A stretch of 64,000 bases of DNA from the NCBI RefSeq assembly GCF_009856415.1, contig NZ_WMEZ01000006.1:62001-126000 (forward strand). Direction: 5' to 3'. The stretch comes from Halobacillus litoralis (GTDB lineage: Bacteria; Bacillota; Bacilli; Bacillales; Halobacillaceae). The translations under genes and the position numbers were made by a program. The first letter of the stretch is position 1, and each line of letters starts with the position of its first letter. The notes under the pieces were generated by a model, which saw nothing but the letters and a program-made list of their open reading frames with translations, was not told the DNA's origin and made no database searches. Shown here piece after piece: positions 28,966-38,296 of this stretch.

Positions 28966-29500
28966 CATTTGTGTTTTCGCTGGGTCTAGTGCAGGGAATG
29001 ACCCGGTTTTCATAGAGAGAACGAAGGCTTTAGGAAAGAGACTGGCCGAAATGAACATGGAGCTGGTCTATGGTGGGGCTAAAAGTGGTTTGATGGGAGT
29101 TTTGGCTGACCAGGTGTTAGACAGCGGTGGAAAAGTGACGGGCATTATGCCGAGCCACCTTTTTGAAAAAGAGGTCGTTCATCCGAACCTAACAGAAATG
29201 ATCGAGGTAGAAACCATGCATGAAAGAAAAGCGAAGATGAGCGAGCTGGCTGACGGTTTCATCGCCCTCCCGGGAGGATTTGGAACGTTTGAAGAGCTTT
29301 TCGAAACGGTCAGCTGGGCTCAGATCGGCCTTCATACGAAACCACTCGCACTATACAACATCGCGGAATACTACACGCCGCTCGTTCAACTCATTGAACA
29401 CGCAATTAAAGCAGGGTTTGTACCTGAAGATAACCGTAAACTTTTTATAGATGCCAAAGACCCAACATGTTTATTGAATGGAATGCAGCAGAAACAATAA
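28958..29500 (+). CDS. LOG family protein (cytokinin riboside 5'-monophosphate phosphoribohydrolase-like)
   Basis: About 180 residues. The signatures GGAKSGLMGVLAD (near 40-52) and PGGFGTFEELFE (near 105-116, the PGGxGTxxE motif) define the LOG/YvdD family, which cleaves nucleotide monophosphates to base and ribose 5-phosphate. I start at GTG 28958, 10 bases after GAGGAGG, giving MKRICVFAGSSAG as in homologues; a GTG at 28949 sits on the ribosome site. The start codon lies inside a parS site, so Spo0J binding could affect its expression. Confidence 0.9.
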   Translation: MKRICVFAGSSAGNDPVFIERTKALGKRLAEMNMELVYGGAKSGLMGVLADQVLDSGGKVTGIMPSHLFEKEVVHPNLTEMIEVETMHERKAKMSELADGFIALPGGFGTFEELFETVSWAQIGLHTKPLALYNIAEYYTPLVQLIEHAIKAGFVPEDNRKLFIDAKDPTCLLNGMQQKQ

Positions 29501-29529
29501 AAAGACGTGCCTATAAAGGCGCGTCTTTT
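29500..29529. terminator. Bidirectional terminator between the LOG gene and the next minus-strand gene
   Basis: AAAAGACGTGCCT and AGGCGCGTCTTTT pair with one mismatch. The hairpin overlaps both stop codons. Confidence 0.75.
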
Positions 29530-30010
29530 ATACTTGGATCGTCTTAAAGAAAATGAGTCCAAAAAAACGATACGTCAATTTAATACTTTCAATCGAGGAC
29601 TCTTCGGTGATGCTTAATCCGTAGATCGTCGTTGGTGAGGTATCCGGTGACGCAGCCATTGCTTTGGAGGCAAGCGGCGAAGTGTCCGGGGCGAGAGGAA
29701 TGGTTTCATATTTATTGATGGCATACGCATCTTCCACAAGCGCGTATGTATCGGTAATCATGAATCCTTTCTCAGAATCACTGATTTGCATCTTGATATT
29801 TGTAGGCTGTTGGTTGTTATTGATGGACACATCCGTGATTTGGATGCTTCCAAGCAAACTTTTATTTCCGAGGGCGACAATGACGGTTTGCTTATCTTCT
29901 GTGGTACCGATCGATCCATGGGTGAGCGGCGGATTTAGCTTCAAGAATCCAATAAAAGAGACAAATAAAAGGATAAGGACGAAAACAACGTAGCGGAAAA
30001 TTTTTTTCAA
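29528..30010 (-). CDS. Membrane-anchored protein of unknown function
   Basis: 160 residues. One N-terminal hydrophobic segment (FRYVVFVLILLFVSFIGFLKL, reduced here to residues about 5-25) is followed by an extracytoplasmic domain rich in Ser/Thr. I do not recognise the family. The start is TTG (30008-30010), 6 bases after AGGAGG. It stands alone between the LOG gene and tRNA-Asp and shares a terminator with the LOG gene. Confidence 0.65.
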   Translation of the reverse strand: MKKIFRYVVFVLILLFVSFIGFLKLNPPLTHGSIGTTEDKQTVIVALGNKSLLGSIQITDVSINNNQQPTNIKMQISDSEKGFMITDTYALVEDAYAINKYETIPLAPDTSPLASKAMAASPDTSPTTIYGLSITEESSIESIKLTYRFFGLIFFKTIQV

Positions 30011-30078
30011 ACAAATCCTCCTTTCTTTTTAATAAACAGAATCAAGGGGAGAAATCTATATTTCTAGTAAAATTACTA

Positions 30079-30107
30079 TTGCTTACGTTTATCCTGTATG
30101 GTACGAT
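30079..30107 (+). promoter_or_regulatory. Promoter of the tRNA cluster
   Basis: TTGCTT (30079-30084), 17-base spacer, TACGAT (30102-30107), 28 bases before tRNA-Asp. Confidence 0.65.
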
Positions 30108-30135
30108 AGTTATCGTTGCAGTGAACAAGTCATTT

Positions 30136-30212
30136 GGTCCGGTAGTTCAGTTGGTTAGAATGCCTGCCTGTCACGCAGGAGGTCGCGGGTTCGAGTCCCG
30201 TCCGGACCGCCA
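30136..30212 (+). tRNA. tRNA-Asp (anticodon GTC), CCA encoded
   Basis: GGTCCGG pairs with CCGGACC; the D arm is GTTC/GAAT, the anticodon arm CCTGC-CTGTCAC-GCAGG with GTC, and the T arm GCGGG-TTCGAGT-CCCGT. The discriminator G at 30209 is followed by encoded CCA (30210-30212). Confidence 0.97.
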
Positions 30213-30305
30213 CTTACATTATACCATTCGAGGTAGTCGAATACACACGTAACGTGCTGTGCTCATTAAGTTATATCGTCGAATGATCATGAATAAAATA
30301 CCCAT

Positions 30306-30329
30306 GGCTCGGTTGCTCAGGCGGTAGAG
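30306..30329 (+). pseudogene. Truncated tRNA-Phe copy (5' third only)
   Basis: 24 bases match the first 24 of tRNA-Phe (acceptor strand and D arm, GGCTCGGTTGCTCAGGCGGT) with two changes. It then breaks off into unrelated sequence with no anticodon or T arm. About 155 bases of spacer, including CATCTT/AAGATG flanks, separate it from the intact gene. Confidence 0.6.
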
Positions 30330-30484
30330 AAGCCGTAAACATCAGCGAATCACATCTTATGTAGGCTTTGCGAGGAGCGTATGCTTCACCGAAATCACTA
30401 GCAACGTGACGAGCACATACAACTTCGAATAGACTTCGAAACAAGATGTGGAGCGAAAGCAAGATTTGAATTTAATATTATAAT

Positions 30485-30557
<73 letters not shown>

Positions 30558-30563
30558 CTCCTT

Positions 30564-30599
30564 AAAAAAGCTTACGGAAGTATTTCCGTAAGCTTTTTT
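30564..30599 (+). terminator. Terminator after tRNA-Phe
   Basis: AAAAAAGCTTACGGAA pairs with TTCCGTAAGCTTTTTT around a short loop. Confidence 0.92.
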
Positions 30600-30650
30600 G
30601 TGTGTGAAAAATTATGTAAATTATTATAACCTTATTTAACTATTTACCAA

Positions 30651-30815
30651 GATTGTGGAAGACTTAGTTTCGAGATGTGTCGGGGGTCGTTTGCCGAGTT
30701 GAGCGTTAGGTGTGGTTAGGAAGCAGCTCGCTTTCCCGTGGGAGTCTCCTAGCTTCCCCGCAGCCCTCATCCACTCAACAAAAGTCTTGAAACTGAGCTT
30801 CAAGAATAGGGAGCT
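30651..30815 (+). repeat. MITE-like intergenic element, copy 3 (165 bp)
   Basis: It has the same orientation and ends as the copy at 10087: left GATTGTGGAAGACTTAGTTT, right ending ATAGGGAGCT. Left end and reversed right end agree over GAAGACT-AGTTTCGAGATGT here, a longer inverted repeat than in copy 2. The interior shares GCTTTCCCGTGGG and TTCCCCGCAGCCCTCATCCACTC-like blocks but has drifted. No protein is encoded. It fills much of the 400-base gap between tRNA-Phe and the M23 gene. Confidence 0.75.
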
Positions 30816-31010
30816 TACATGGAAGAGAGAAAATGGAAGTTATGGTATATTATTATGAATATTTTATATGAAAATATGGCTATCATTTCGTAATTTTGGT
30901 AAGAATATTATATCTTTTTTACATATTTAAATATCTATTTCTTATAAAATACCCATGTGATAGATTAATCTAGGAATAGTTTAGACAGGTGCATCAGGAG
31001 GATCAATATC

Positions 31011-32294
31011 ATGTGGAAGAAACTAGCTGTCACAGCAATTTCCGTCGTAAGTGTCGGGGTAGGAACGGCCTACGCCGAGAGCTCATTGCCGACGGTCTAT
31101 CACGTTTATATAGATGAACACCATGTAGGTATGGTAGAAAATCAAGCAGAGGTCAAATCAGAATTACGCGAGCGTTTGGAAGAGGCGGAAGCAAACCATG
31201 AAGGCATGGAACTTTCTTATATGGAGGAAGTCTCGTTCGAGGAGCAGAAAGTTTTGTCTGTGAAAGACGAATCATCAAATGTTATGGATTCGCTTCAGAA
31301 TGAATTAACCTTTGCTGCGGACGTTGTTCGACTTTACGTCAACGGGGAGCCTGTTGCTCATCTTCCAAGTGAAGAGAAGGCCGAACAAGTCATAGAATCT
31401 GTGAAAAAGGAATATGTGGAAGAAGATGAACTTGAAGAAATAGAAGAAGGAACGCCTGAGCTGCCGGACGTCGGCGAAACGAAGGTGATGGATGTCGGCT
31501 TATCGGCGCCCGTCACAATGGAAGAAGATCAGGTCATGCTCTCGCAGGTGCATACGGTCGAAGAAGCAGTGTCCAGGGTGGAAGAAGGTCGTCCTTTTCC
31601 AAGCCCCCACTCTGAAACGACGTCATTTATAGGGATGATGGCTAAATCACAGAAGCCGCTTGTAGATGTGGTACTTACTGAGAAAGAACGTAAGGAAGAA
31701 ACGATTCCTCACAAAGTCCAAATGAAAAAGACGGATGAACTTTTCAAAGGTGAATCTGAAGTGAAGCAAGAAGGAGAAGGTGGAAGAAGAGAGCTGTTAG
31801 TTGAACGAACGTATCGAAATGGTGAAGAAATAAAAGAAGAGACGATTGAAAAAGAAGTCGTCAAAGAACCGGTGAAAGAAATTGTCCTACAAGGAACAAA
31901 GAAAGTTCCTTCTGAAGGCACCGGTGATTTTATTTGGCCGGCTGTCGGTGGTGAAATCACCAGTAAGCAGGGAAAGCGCTGGGGACGCTACCATAAAGGA
32001 ATCGACATTGCCGGTGTATCCGACAAAACGATTAAAGCCGCTGATCATGGAAAAGTGGTCGAAGCTGGATATCGAAATAGCTTCGGAAATAAAGTCGTGG
32101 TCGATCACGGGAATGGATATGAGACGATTTATGCTCATCTGTCTTCCATCGATGTCAAAAAAGGACAAACCGTTAAAAAAGGGGAAAAACTCGGAGTTAT
32201 GGGAACGACAGGCCGTTCCACGGGGGTACATCTTCATTTTGAAATTCACAAAAAAGGTTCCCTCGAAAACCCTCTTTCTCACGTCAGTCCCTGA
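31011..32294 (+). CDS. Secreted G5-domain M23 peptidoglycan metallopeptidase
   Basis: 427 residues. A signal peptide (MWKKLAVTAISVVSVGVGTAYA) leads into an acidic Glu-rich region (about 40-230), a G5-like segment (about 230-300), and a C-terminal LytM/M23 domain with HKGIDIAG (near 329-336) and HLHFEIHKKG (near 405-414), which supply the zinc-binding His/Asp set. It should cut cross-bridges in the cell wall outside the membrane. It lies one gene upstream of walRK, whose regulon is wall hydrolases. GGAGGATCAATATC precedes the ATG. The high Glu content fits salt adaptation. Confidence 0.9.
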   Translation: MWKKLAVTAISVVSVGVGTAYAESSLPTVYHVYIDEHHVGMVENQAEVKSELRERLEEAEANHEGMELSYMEEVSFEEQKVLSVKDESSNVMDSLQNELTFAADVVRLYVNGEPVAHLPSEEKAEQVIESVKKEYVEEDELEEIEEGTPELPDVGETKVMDVGLSAPVTMEEDQVMLSQVHTVEEAVSRVEEGRPFPSPHSETTSFIGMMAKSQKPLVDVVLTEKERKEETIPHKVQMKKTDELFKGESEVKQEGEGGRRELLVERTYRNGEEIKEETIEKEVVKEPVKEIVLQGTKKVPSEGTGDFIWPAVGGEITSKQGKRWGRYHKGIDIAGVSDKTIKAADHGKVVEAGYRNSFGNKVVVDHGNGYETIYAHLSSIDVKKGQTVKKGEKLGVMGTTGRSTGVHLHFEIHKKGSLENPLSHVSP

Positions 32295-32298
32295 CCCT

Positions 32299-32330
32299 AA
32301 CCGCTATGATTGAATCATAGCGGTTTTTTC
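32299..32330 (+). terminator. Terminator after the M23 gene
   Basis: AACCGCTATGAT-TGA-ATCATAGCGGTT followed by TTTTCTTTTTT. Confidence 0.92.
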
Positions 32331-32352
32331 TTTTTTGACTATCCCAGGCAAA

Positions 32353-32380
32353 GCTCATAGGTTCCTTTTTCCCTATGAGC
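32353..32380. other. Hairpin of unknown role upstream of walR
   Basis: GCTCATAGG (32353-32361) pairs with CCTATGAGC (32372-32380) around a 10-base loop. No T-run follows on either strand, so it is not an obvious terminator. Confidence 0.5.
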
Positions 32381-32561
32381 AAAGGATAGAAACTGGATAT
32401 TGTTGGAGTGAGATTTAGTAAGAGGGTTAAGAAATAGGCATCATTAAAGTATAGGTGAAACGGCTGATTTCAAGAGAGGTTTATGGTGAAATAAGACATT
32501 TACCATTAAATAAGTTAAAATAAGAGTAGAAAAGATGACGAGGAAAAGGATGTGACGCAAC

Positions 32562-33266
32562 ATGGCACAGAAAATTTTAGTGGTCGATGATGAGAAACCC
32601 ATTGCGGATATATTGAAATTCAACTTAGAAAAAGAAGGTTATGAAGTCGTATGTGCATATGACGGAGATGAGGCAATCGCGAAAGCAGATGAAGAAGAGC
32701 CGGAATTGATTCTCCTCGATATTATGCTGCCGAATAAAGACGGTAATGAAGTTTGCCGTGAGGTAAGAAAGCGTCATAATATGCCGATTATCATGTTGAC
32801 GGCGAAAGACGCAGAGATTGATAAAGTACTCGGACTGGAAATGGGCGCGGATGATTATGTAACCAAGCCTTTCAGCAACCGAGAATTAATTGCTCGTGTA
32901 AAGGCGAACCTGCGACGTCAACAGCAGGAGCCTGAAGACAGTGCCCAGCAGACGAAGGATATTGAAATTGGCCGTTTGGCGATTCATCCGGATGCTTATA
33001 CGGTGACTCGTGACGGGAAGCATATTGAATTGACTCACCGTGAGTTTGAACTTCTTCATTATCTTGCTCGTCATATCGGACAAGTCATGACTCGTGAACA
33101 TTTGCTTGAGACGGTTTGGGGCTATGACTATTATGGTGACGTCCGTACCGTCGACGTAACGGTAAGACGCTTGCGTGAAAAAATAGAAGAGAACCCTAGT
33201 AACCCAATGTGGATTGTTACCCGTCGCGGGGTTGGGTATTATTTGAGAAACCCAGAGCAGGATTAA
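32562..33266 (+). CDS. walR: Response regulator WalR
   Basis: 234 residues, OmpR/PhoB type. The receiver has VVDDE at residues 7-11, the phospho-accepting Asp53 in LLDIMLP, and VTKPF with the conserved Lys. The C-terminal winged helix (about 130-230) includes [22 protein letters not shown] and the closing RGVGYYLR. It is the essential regulator of cell-wall hydrolase genes in Firmicutes. It heads walR-walK-yycH-yycI-yycJ-htrA. The ATG follows AAAGGATGTGACGCAAC. Confidence 0.97.
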   Translation: MAQKILVVDDEKPIADILKFNLEKEGYEVVCAYDGDEAIAKADEEEPELILLDIMLPNKDGNEVCREVRKRHNMPIIMLTAKDAEIDKVLGLEMGADDYVTKPFSNRELIARVKANLRRQQQEPEDSAQQTKDIEIGRLAIHPDAYTVTRDGKHIELTHREFELLHYLARHIGQVMTREHLLETVWGYDYYGDVRTVDVTVRRLREKIEENPSNPMWIVTRRGVGYYLRNPEQD

Positions 33267-33272
33267 GCCTTT

Positions 33273-35111
33273 ATGAAAGAAGTGGGTTTCTTTCAGTCTG
33301 TTAGGCTGAAGCTGATTCTTGTATACATTCTGTTATTGTTATTGGGCATCCAAGTCATTGGTGTCTATTTTGTCGATCGATTGGAAGAGCAGTTGGAAAC
33401 TAACTTTACAAATTCCATTGAAGGGCAGCTGAATTCTTTAACCTACAGTTTGCAAAATGCGTTCAATACAGAGCGGGGAGAAGATTCGCTGCCTTTGAAC
33501 TATGATCTACAAAGTCTTTTAAATGATTTTAGTGATGATAACACCGACATTGGGAAACTCTGGGTTGTAGACAATAACCAAAAGGTGATTGCAGCTACGA
33601 CGACGAGTGACCAGTCTCCCATCGGTAAAAAAGTGACGGACTCCGCCATTACGAAGGTGTTCTTGTTTGGTGAGGCCACAGAACCTAAACCTTGGCGGGA
33701 AGAAGGGACCAACAACCGACTGTTCCGTGGTACAAATCCGATTACGGATGAGTCCGGAGAAGAGATTGTCGGGGCTCTTTATTATGAAGTTTACATGAAC
33801 GATATCTATGAACAACTTGGGGAAATCATCAGTATTTTCGCCAAAGGGACGGTCTTAGCCATTACCGTCACGGCTTTGCTCGGGATTTTGGTGGCAAGAA
33901 CCATCACGAAACCTCTGACAGAAATGAAACGACAGGCACAAGTTATGGCGACAGGGGATTTCTCCCAGAAGGTCGATGTAAAAGGGAATGACGAAATCGG
34001 AGAGTTGGGCCATACCTTTAATGATTTGAATGATAAATTGAAGCTGGCTACTGCGACGACAGAAGGGGAACGGAGGAAGTTGAGCTCCGTGCTTTCGAAT
34101 ATGTCGGATGGTGTCATTGCGACAGACCGTCTCGGTGCCATCACACTGATGAATGCACCGGCCTCAAAGTTAATTGGTCAGACGTTCGAGGAAGTCCAGG
34201 GACAATCCCTTGTGGATGTTCTTGACTTGAATGATCAGGTTGAAAATATATCCGAGGTGGAAGAAGCTGGGTCTATGATCATTGATTTAAGCAGTGACGA
34301 TAACCACCTTCTGCTTAAAGCCAACTTTTCTGTAGTTGAAGATGAAAACCATGACATGAATGGTTTTATTACGGTCATTAGTGATGTGACCGAACAGCAG
34401 CGTGTGGAAAAAGAAAGAAGAGAGTTTGTTTCAAATGTCTCACACGAACTACGTACCCCGTTGACGACGATGCGGAGTTATATAGAAGCATTGAATGATG
34501 GGGCATGGCAGGATCCGGATATTGCGCCAAGATTCCTTGATGTGACCCAAAATGAGACAGACCGTATGATTCGTTTGGTGAATGATCTTTTGCAGTTAAC
34601 GAAAATGGATCACAAAGAAACAAGCCTGATGAAAGATCGTGTGGAGTTCGTCAGCTTTTTCGACCATGTGATCGATCGTTTTGAAATGAATAAGAGTGAA
34701 AAAGTGGAGTTTGTCCGCAACATGTCCAACAAAAATATGTATGTGTGGATAGATAAAGATAAAATTACACAAGTGCTGGATAACATCATATCCAATGCCA
34801 TTAAATACTCTCCAGAAGGTGGGAGCATTCGGTTTAGCGCCCATTCTACGAAGAAACAGCTGCGGGTAAGCATTACCGACGAAGGGATTGGAATGCCTCC
34901 AGACACCGTTGATAAAATCTTTGATCGCTTTTATCGTGTCGATAAATCCCGAGCGAGAGAAATGGGAGGAACCGGACTGGGTCTTGCTATTGCCCGGGAA
35001 ATGATTGAAGCTCATCACGGAAAAATATGGGCGGAAAGCCGTGAAGGTAAGGGAACAACTGTCCACTTTACTTTACCGCTCATGAGTCAGAAGCGGAGGG
35101 GACAGTCATGA
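33273..35111 (+). CDS. walK: Sensor histidine kinase WalK
   Basis: 612 residues in WalK order: TM1 (about 13-33), an extracytoplasmic PDC/Cache-like domain, TM2 (about 183-205), HAMP (TITKPLTEMKRQAQVMATGDF), a PAS domain (about 270-380), HisKA with SHELRTPL and the phospho-His at residue 391, and HATPase with NIISNAIKYSPEGG, DEGIGMP and GTGLGLAIA. It senses wall state and phosphorylates WalR. Six bases separate it from walR; the stop overlaps the yycH start. The region encoding AIARE contains a near-consensus Noc site (34989-35002). Confidence 0.97.
   Translation: MKEVGFFQSVRLKLILVYILLLLLGIQVIGVYFVDRLEEQLETNFTNSIEGQLNSLTYSLQNAFNTERGEDSLPLNYDLQSLLNDFSDDNTDIGKLWVVDNNQKVIAATTTSDQSPIGKKVTDSAITKVFLFGEATEPKPWREEGTNNRLFRGTNPITDESGEEIVGALYYEVYMNDIYEQLGEIISIFAKGTVLAITVTALLGILVARTITKPLTEMKRQAQVMATGDFSQKVDVKGNDEIGELGHTFNDLNDKLKLATATTEGERRKLSSVLSNMSDGVIATDRLGAITLMNAPASKLIGQTFEEVQGQSLVDVLDLNDQVENISEVEEAGSMIIDLSSDDNHLLLKANFSVVEDENHDMNGFITVISDVTEQQRVEKERREFVSNVSHELRTPLTTMRSYIEALNDGAWQDPDIAPRFLDVTQNETDRMIRLVNDLLQLTKMDHKETSLMKDRVEFVSFFDHVIDRFEMNKSEKVEFVRNMSNKNMYVWIDKDKITQVLDNIISNAIKYSPEGGSIRFSAHSTKKQLRVSITDEGIGMPPDTVDKIFDRFYRVDKSRAREMGGTGLGLAIAREMIEAHHGKIWAESREGKGTTVHFTLPLMSQKRRGQS
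34989..35002. promoter_or_regulatory. Possible Noc-binding site inside walK
   Basis: ATTGCCCGGGAAAT has one mismatch to the consensus ATTTCCCGGGAAAT. It falls in the conserved G2 box of a kinase, so coding constraint may explain it. Confidence 0.35.
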
Positions 35112-36481
35112 AGAAAGAAACCATGAAGTCCGTCATTTTGGTGATTCTCATCGCCTTCAGCTTAGTGTTGACGGTAGCTCTTTGGACGTATCAGCCAGTA
35201 AATGAGACATTGGAAGAGGATGTTTTCATTGAAGATACGAAATTAGAAGAGATAGGATCAGAGCGGGCAATTCCAAGCCTGGTGCCCCCTGATGAAGTCG
35301 TTTTTCATGAGCAAAATTCCTATTTCACCTTCAAAGATAATATTGATCGAACAGCTTTCTACCAACAACAGATGCAGCAGTGGAATCTATCCAACCTTGA
35401 TACGAGCCCAAGAGCGATCAATGTCGCTAACCATAATGAAATTGTGGAAATTATTTTTCCTGCGCACCTGCCGATCCAGGTGATCAGTGATATCTTTCAA
35501 GTGAACGAGAGTATTCCAATGGAGGGAATGCAAGCCAACTTCAATCGGATATTCTTATTGCGCCATTCCCAAGAGGGAAGTGCTGCTTCAAGTTCTTCCT
35601 ATGATTTGTGGTTCGTAAATAGTGATGCTGAAGGAAGCGAAATCACCCTTCAGGCAGATATCAGTGCAGCATCTGGAGAACGTGCCATACAGGAAGTCGA
35701 CAATAAAGATGAATTGGTGGAAATGTCGCGTGTAGCCGATGTCCTGCAGATCGACTCCGAAGACGGAACGAACGCTTCTCACATTTACGTACCTAAAAAC
35801 CCTGTAAGTATATCGGAATATGTTTTGGAAACTGGTGCTGTAAACTTAAAACCGATCCAAAATGACATTTTCCCGTCTAATACACGAGTCTTCAAATCCC
35901 GGACGAATAGTGGAGAAAATATCACTAAAACATTCCAGAGAAGGTTGACACAGTATGATAAGAGAATGGAATATGACTTGACGATTCCTAACTCCGCAAA
36001 CCAGAAAAACTTGTCCGAATATGAATTGTTTGTCCAAAGTATGGAGGATATCAATAGTCACTTGGGTTGGACGGATGACTATCGTCTGAACTCCATTTTG
36101 AGTGGGCGGGATGAAGTTCGCTACCGTCTCTACTTTAATGACCGGCCTGTGCTTGAGAACGTCGATACTTATAAATTGGCGAGTATCCAGTTAAGTTATC
36201 AGCAAGGACAGATCCAAGAATATGACCGACCGCTTGTCCAGTACAGCAGCATCAATGAAAGCCAAACGAACCTATTGTCCGGTGAGGAAGTCCTTTTGGA
36301 TCTCCAACAAGAAGGGGAATTGGAAACGTCCAGAATCAAAGATTTAGAGATTATGTACACGCTTGAAGAACAAAGGAGCGAGTTGGTGTACAGCTTGATT
36401 CCTGAGTGGTATATGTTGACAAACAGCGGTTGGACGAAAGTATATCCAGAGGAAAGGTCCCAAAATGCAGAGGTTTCGTGA
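35108..36481 (+). CDS. yycH: WalK-regulatory membrane protein YycH
   Basis: 457 residues with one N-terminal membrane helix (SVILVILIAFSLVLTVALW) and a large extracytoplasmic part ending near PEWYMLTNSGWTKV, as in the YycH family. With YycI it forms a membrane complex that modulates WalK. The ATG overlaps the walK stop (ATGA). 14 bases separate it from yycI. Low general sequence conservation, but position and topology make the call firm. Confidence 0.93.
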   Translation: MKKETMKSVILVILIAFSLVLTVALWTYQPVNETLEEDVFIEDTKLEEIGSERAIPSLVPPDEVVFHEQNSYFTFKDNIDRTAFYQQQMQQWNLSNLDTSPRAINVANHNEIVEIIFPAHLPIQVISDIFQVNESIPMEGMQANFNRIFLLRHSQEGSAASSSSYDLWFVNSDAEGSEITLQADISAASGERAIQEVDNKDELVEMSRVADVLQIDSEDGTNASHIYVPKNPVSISEYVLETGAVNLKPIQNDIFPSNTRVFKSRTNSGENITKTFQRRLTQYDKRMEYDLTIPNSANQKNLSEYELFVQSMEDINSHLGWTDDYRLNSILSGRDEVRYRLYFNDRPVLENVDTYKLASIQLSYQQGQIQEYDRPLVQYSSINESQTNLLSGEEVLLDLQQEGELETSRIKDLEIMYTLEEQRSELVYSLIPEWYMLTNSGWTKVYPEERSQNAEVS

Positions 36482-36495
36482 CGAGGAGGTAAAAC

Positions 36496-37410
36496 ATGCA
36501 GTGGGGTCAAATTAAAACATTATTTATCATCAGTTTCTTAATCCTCGACCTTTTCCTGCTGCAGCAATTGTTAAGCAAGCAAGCGGAGGATGAAGTAGGG
36601 CAGATTTCCACCGTTGCTGAAAGCATTGAAACCGAACTGGAAGCAAACGACATTTCCATTGCGGAGGATGCGATCCCGGAGGAATTGCCAGAAGCTACAC
36701 CGATTGAATCGGAGAGTATGCATACGTTTCCTGATGATGTGATGAGTCAGATTGAAGATATGGGTGAGAGTGATAAAAAGATCGAGCTCAAAGAAGACGG
36801 TCAAGTATTGCAAGTCACTTTTGATGAGCCGATAGAAGTGACGGAAGATACAATCCAAAGCGTTGTCACTGATGTCGTCCCTTTCGCTTCCCGTTATTCG
36901 TACTGGGGATGGAATGAAGAGGCGGGTGCGGCTCTTTTTTTCCAGGCTAAAAACAATAAAACGGTTTATTTTAACAATAACGGCTATTTGCTGGTGAATA
37001 TCGTTGATGGTGAAATGACGGGATATGTCGCAACCTTGTTATCTTTTGAAGATGGGGAATACTCAGGTCCTTCCGGTGACACGGAAATCACCATTGAACC
37101 TTTAAGTGCCATTCGTATCCTGTTGAATAACGGTCTTATTGAGCCGGGAGATGAAATCACATCGATGGATATTGGCTATCATACGAGTTACAGTCTGCCT
37201 GCCGGGGAAGAAAATGAGACGCAAGTGTTTGCATCAACTTGGAAAGTGACGGTCAACGGAGATCGCAATCATTTTCTCTACACCTTGGACGGGACAATTA
37301 TTGAATATATCAACGAAGAATCATTTATATCAGATGTTAAAAGTGAGTACGGTTTAAAAAGTGCGGAAGAAGAGCAAACGGCAGCCAATGAAAATAGAGA
37401 AACCAATTAA
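36496..37410 (+). CDS. yycI: WalK-regulatory membrane protein YycI
   Basis: 304 residues: start [22 protein letters not shown], the typical YycI N terminus with a single membrane helix, then an acidic extracytoplasmic domain with the two-lobed YycI fold ([23 protein letters not shown]). It partners YycH. GAGGAGGTAAAAC precedes the ATG. The acidic tail (about 290-304) is species specific. Confidence 0.93.
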   Translation: MQWGQIKTLFIISFLILDLFLLQQLLSKQAEDEVGQISTVAESIETELEANDISIAEDAIPEELPEATPIESESMHTFPDDVMSQIEDMGESDKKIELKEDGQVLQVTFDEPIEVTEDTIQSVVTDVVPFASRYSYWGWNEEAGAALFFQAKNNKTVYFNNNGYLLVNIVDGEMTGYVATLLSFEDGEYSGPSGDTEITIEPLSAIRILLNNGLIEPGDEITSMDIGYHTSYSLPAGEENETQVFASTWKVTVNGDRNHFLYTLDGTIIEYINEESFISDVKSEYGLKSAEEEQTAANENRETN

Positions 37411-37424
37411 ATGGAGTGTATGGA

Positions 37425-38219
37425 ATGAGCATGAGATTTAGTGTACTTGCTTCAGGCAGTACGGGGAACGCATTCTATATTGAATCGGGAGATGAGAGAA
37501 TATTAGTGGATGCGGGCTTGAGTGGTAAGAAAATGGAAGGGTTGCTTGATCAAGTGAATATTGATCCTCAATCCTTATCTCGCATCCTTGTCACTCATGA
37601 GCATAGTGATCACATCAAAGGTCTTGGCATCATGGCAAGGCGCTACAACCTTCCCATCTATGCCAACGAAAAAACGTGGAATGCGATGGAAGGACAAATC
37701 GGCAAACTTTCCATCGATCAGAAATTCCACTTTTCCATGGAAGAGACGAAGACATTCGGAGGGTTGGATGTAGAATCCTTTGCTGTTTCTCATGACGCGG
37801 CAGACCCTATGTTTTATACGTTCCATAAGGACGGGAAGAAAATCGCTCTCGTCACCGATCTGGGCTATGTATCGGAACGGATTAAAAAGACAGTAGAAGG
37901 TGCCGATGCCTACATTTTTGAATCGAATCATGATGTGAGCATGCTTCGGATGGGACGCTACCCATGGAATGTGAAACGACGTATATTAGGGGATTCCGGC
38001 CACGTTTCCAATGAAGACTGTGCCCTTGCCCTCACCGATATCATTTCGGACCAGACGAAAAGAATCTACCTTGCGCATTTGAGTCTGGATAATAATATGA
38101 AAGACCTTGCCCATATGTCTGTAAAAAATGTTTTGGAAGAGCGCGGAATTAAAGTGGGCAGCCACATCGAACTACATGATACGGATCCACAGGAAGCCAC
38201 ACCAATCTTTGAGGTTTAA
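37425..38219 (+). CDS. yycJ: MBL-fold nuclease-like hydrolase YycJ/WalJ
   Basis: 264 residues, same length as B. subtilis YycJ. The metallo-beta-lactamase metal motif [11 protein letters not shown] is near residues 59-69, with [17 protein letters not shown] and the closing [10 protein letters not shown] His motif. Proposed role: 5' exonuclease acting on DNA in mismatch repair or replication-coordination. I start at ATG 37425 ([15 protein letters not shown]), 8 bases after GGAG; an upstream GTG overlaps the ribosome site. Same operon as walRK. Confidence 0.94.
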   Translation: MSMRFSVLASGSTGNAFYIESGDERILVDAGLSGKKMEGLLDQVNIDPQSLSRILVTHEHSDHIKGLGIMARRYNLPIYANEKTWNAMEGQIGKLSIDQKFHFSMEETKTFGGLDVESFAVSHDAADPMFYTFHKDGKKIALVTDLGYVSERIKKTVEGADAYIFESNHDVSMLRMGRYPWNVKRRILGDSGHVSNEDCALALTDIISDQTKRIYLAHLSLDNNMKDLAHMSVKNVLEERGIKVGSHIELHDTDPQEATPIFEV

Positions 38220-38296
38220 AAGGTTTTAAATAGTAAAGAATAAGGAAACAGTACCTTAGAAATCTGAGAGCGTGAGAAAGGTAAGGTGAAAGAGGC

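Noticed and set aside
30271-30462. Minus-strand ORF over the tRNA spacer
   Set aside because: It overlaps the broken tRNA copy and lacks a ribosome site.
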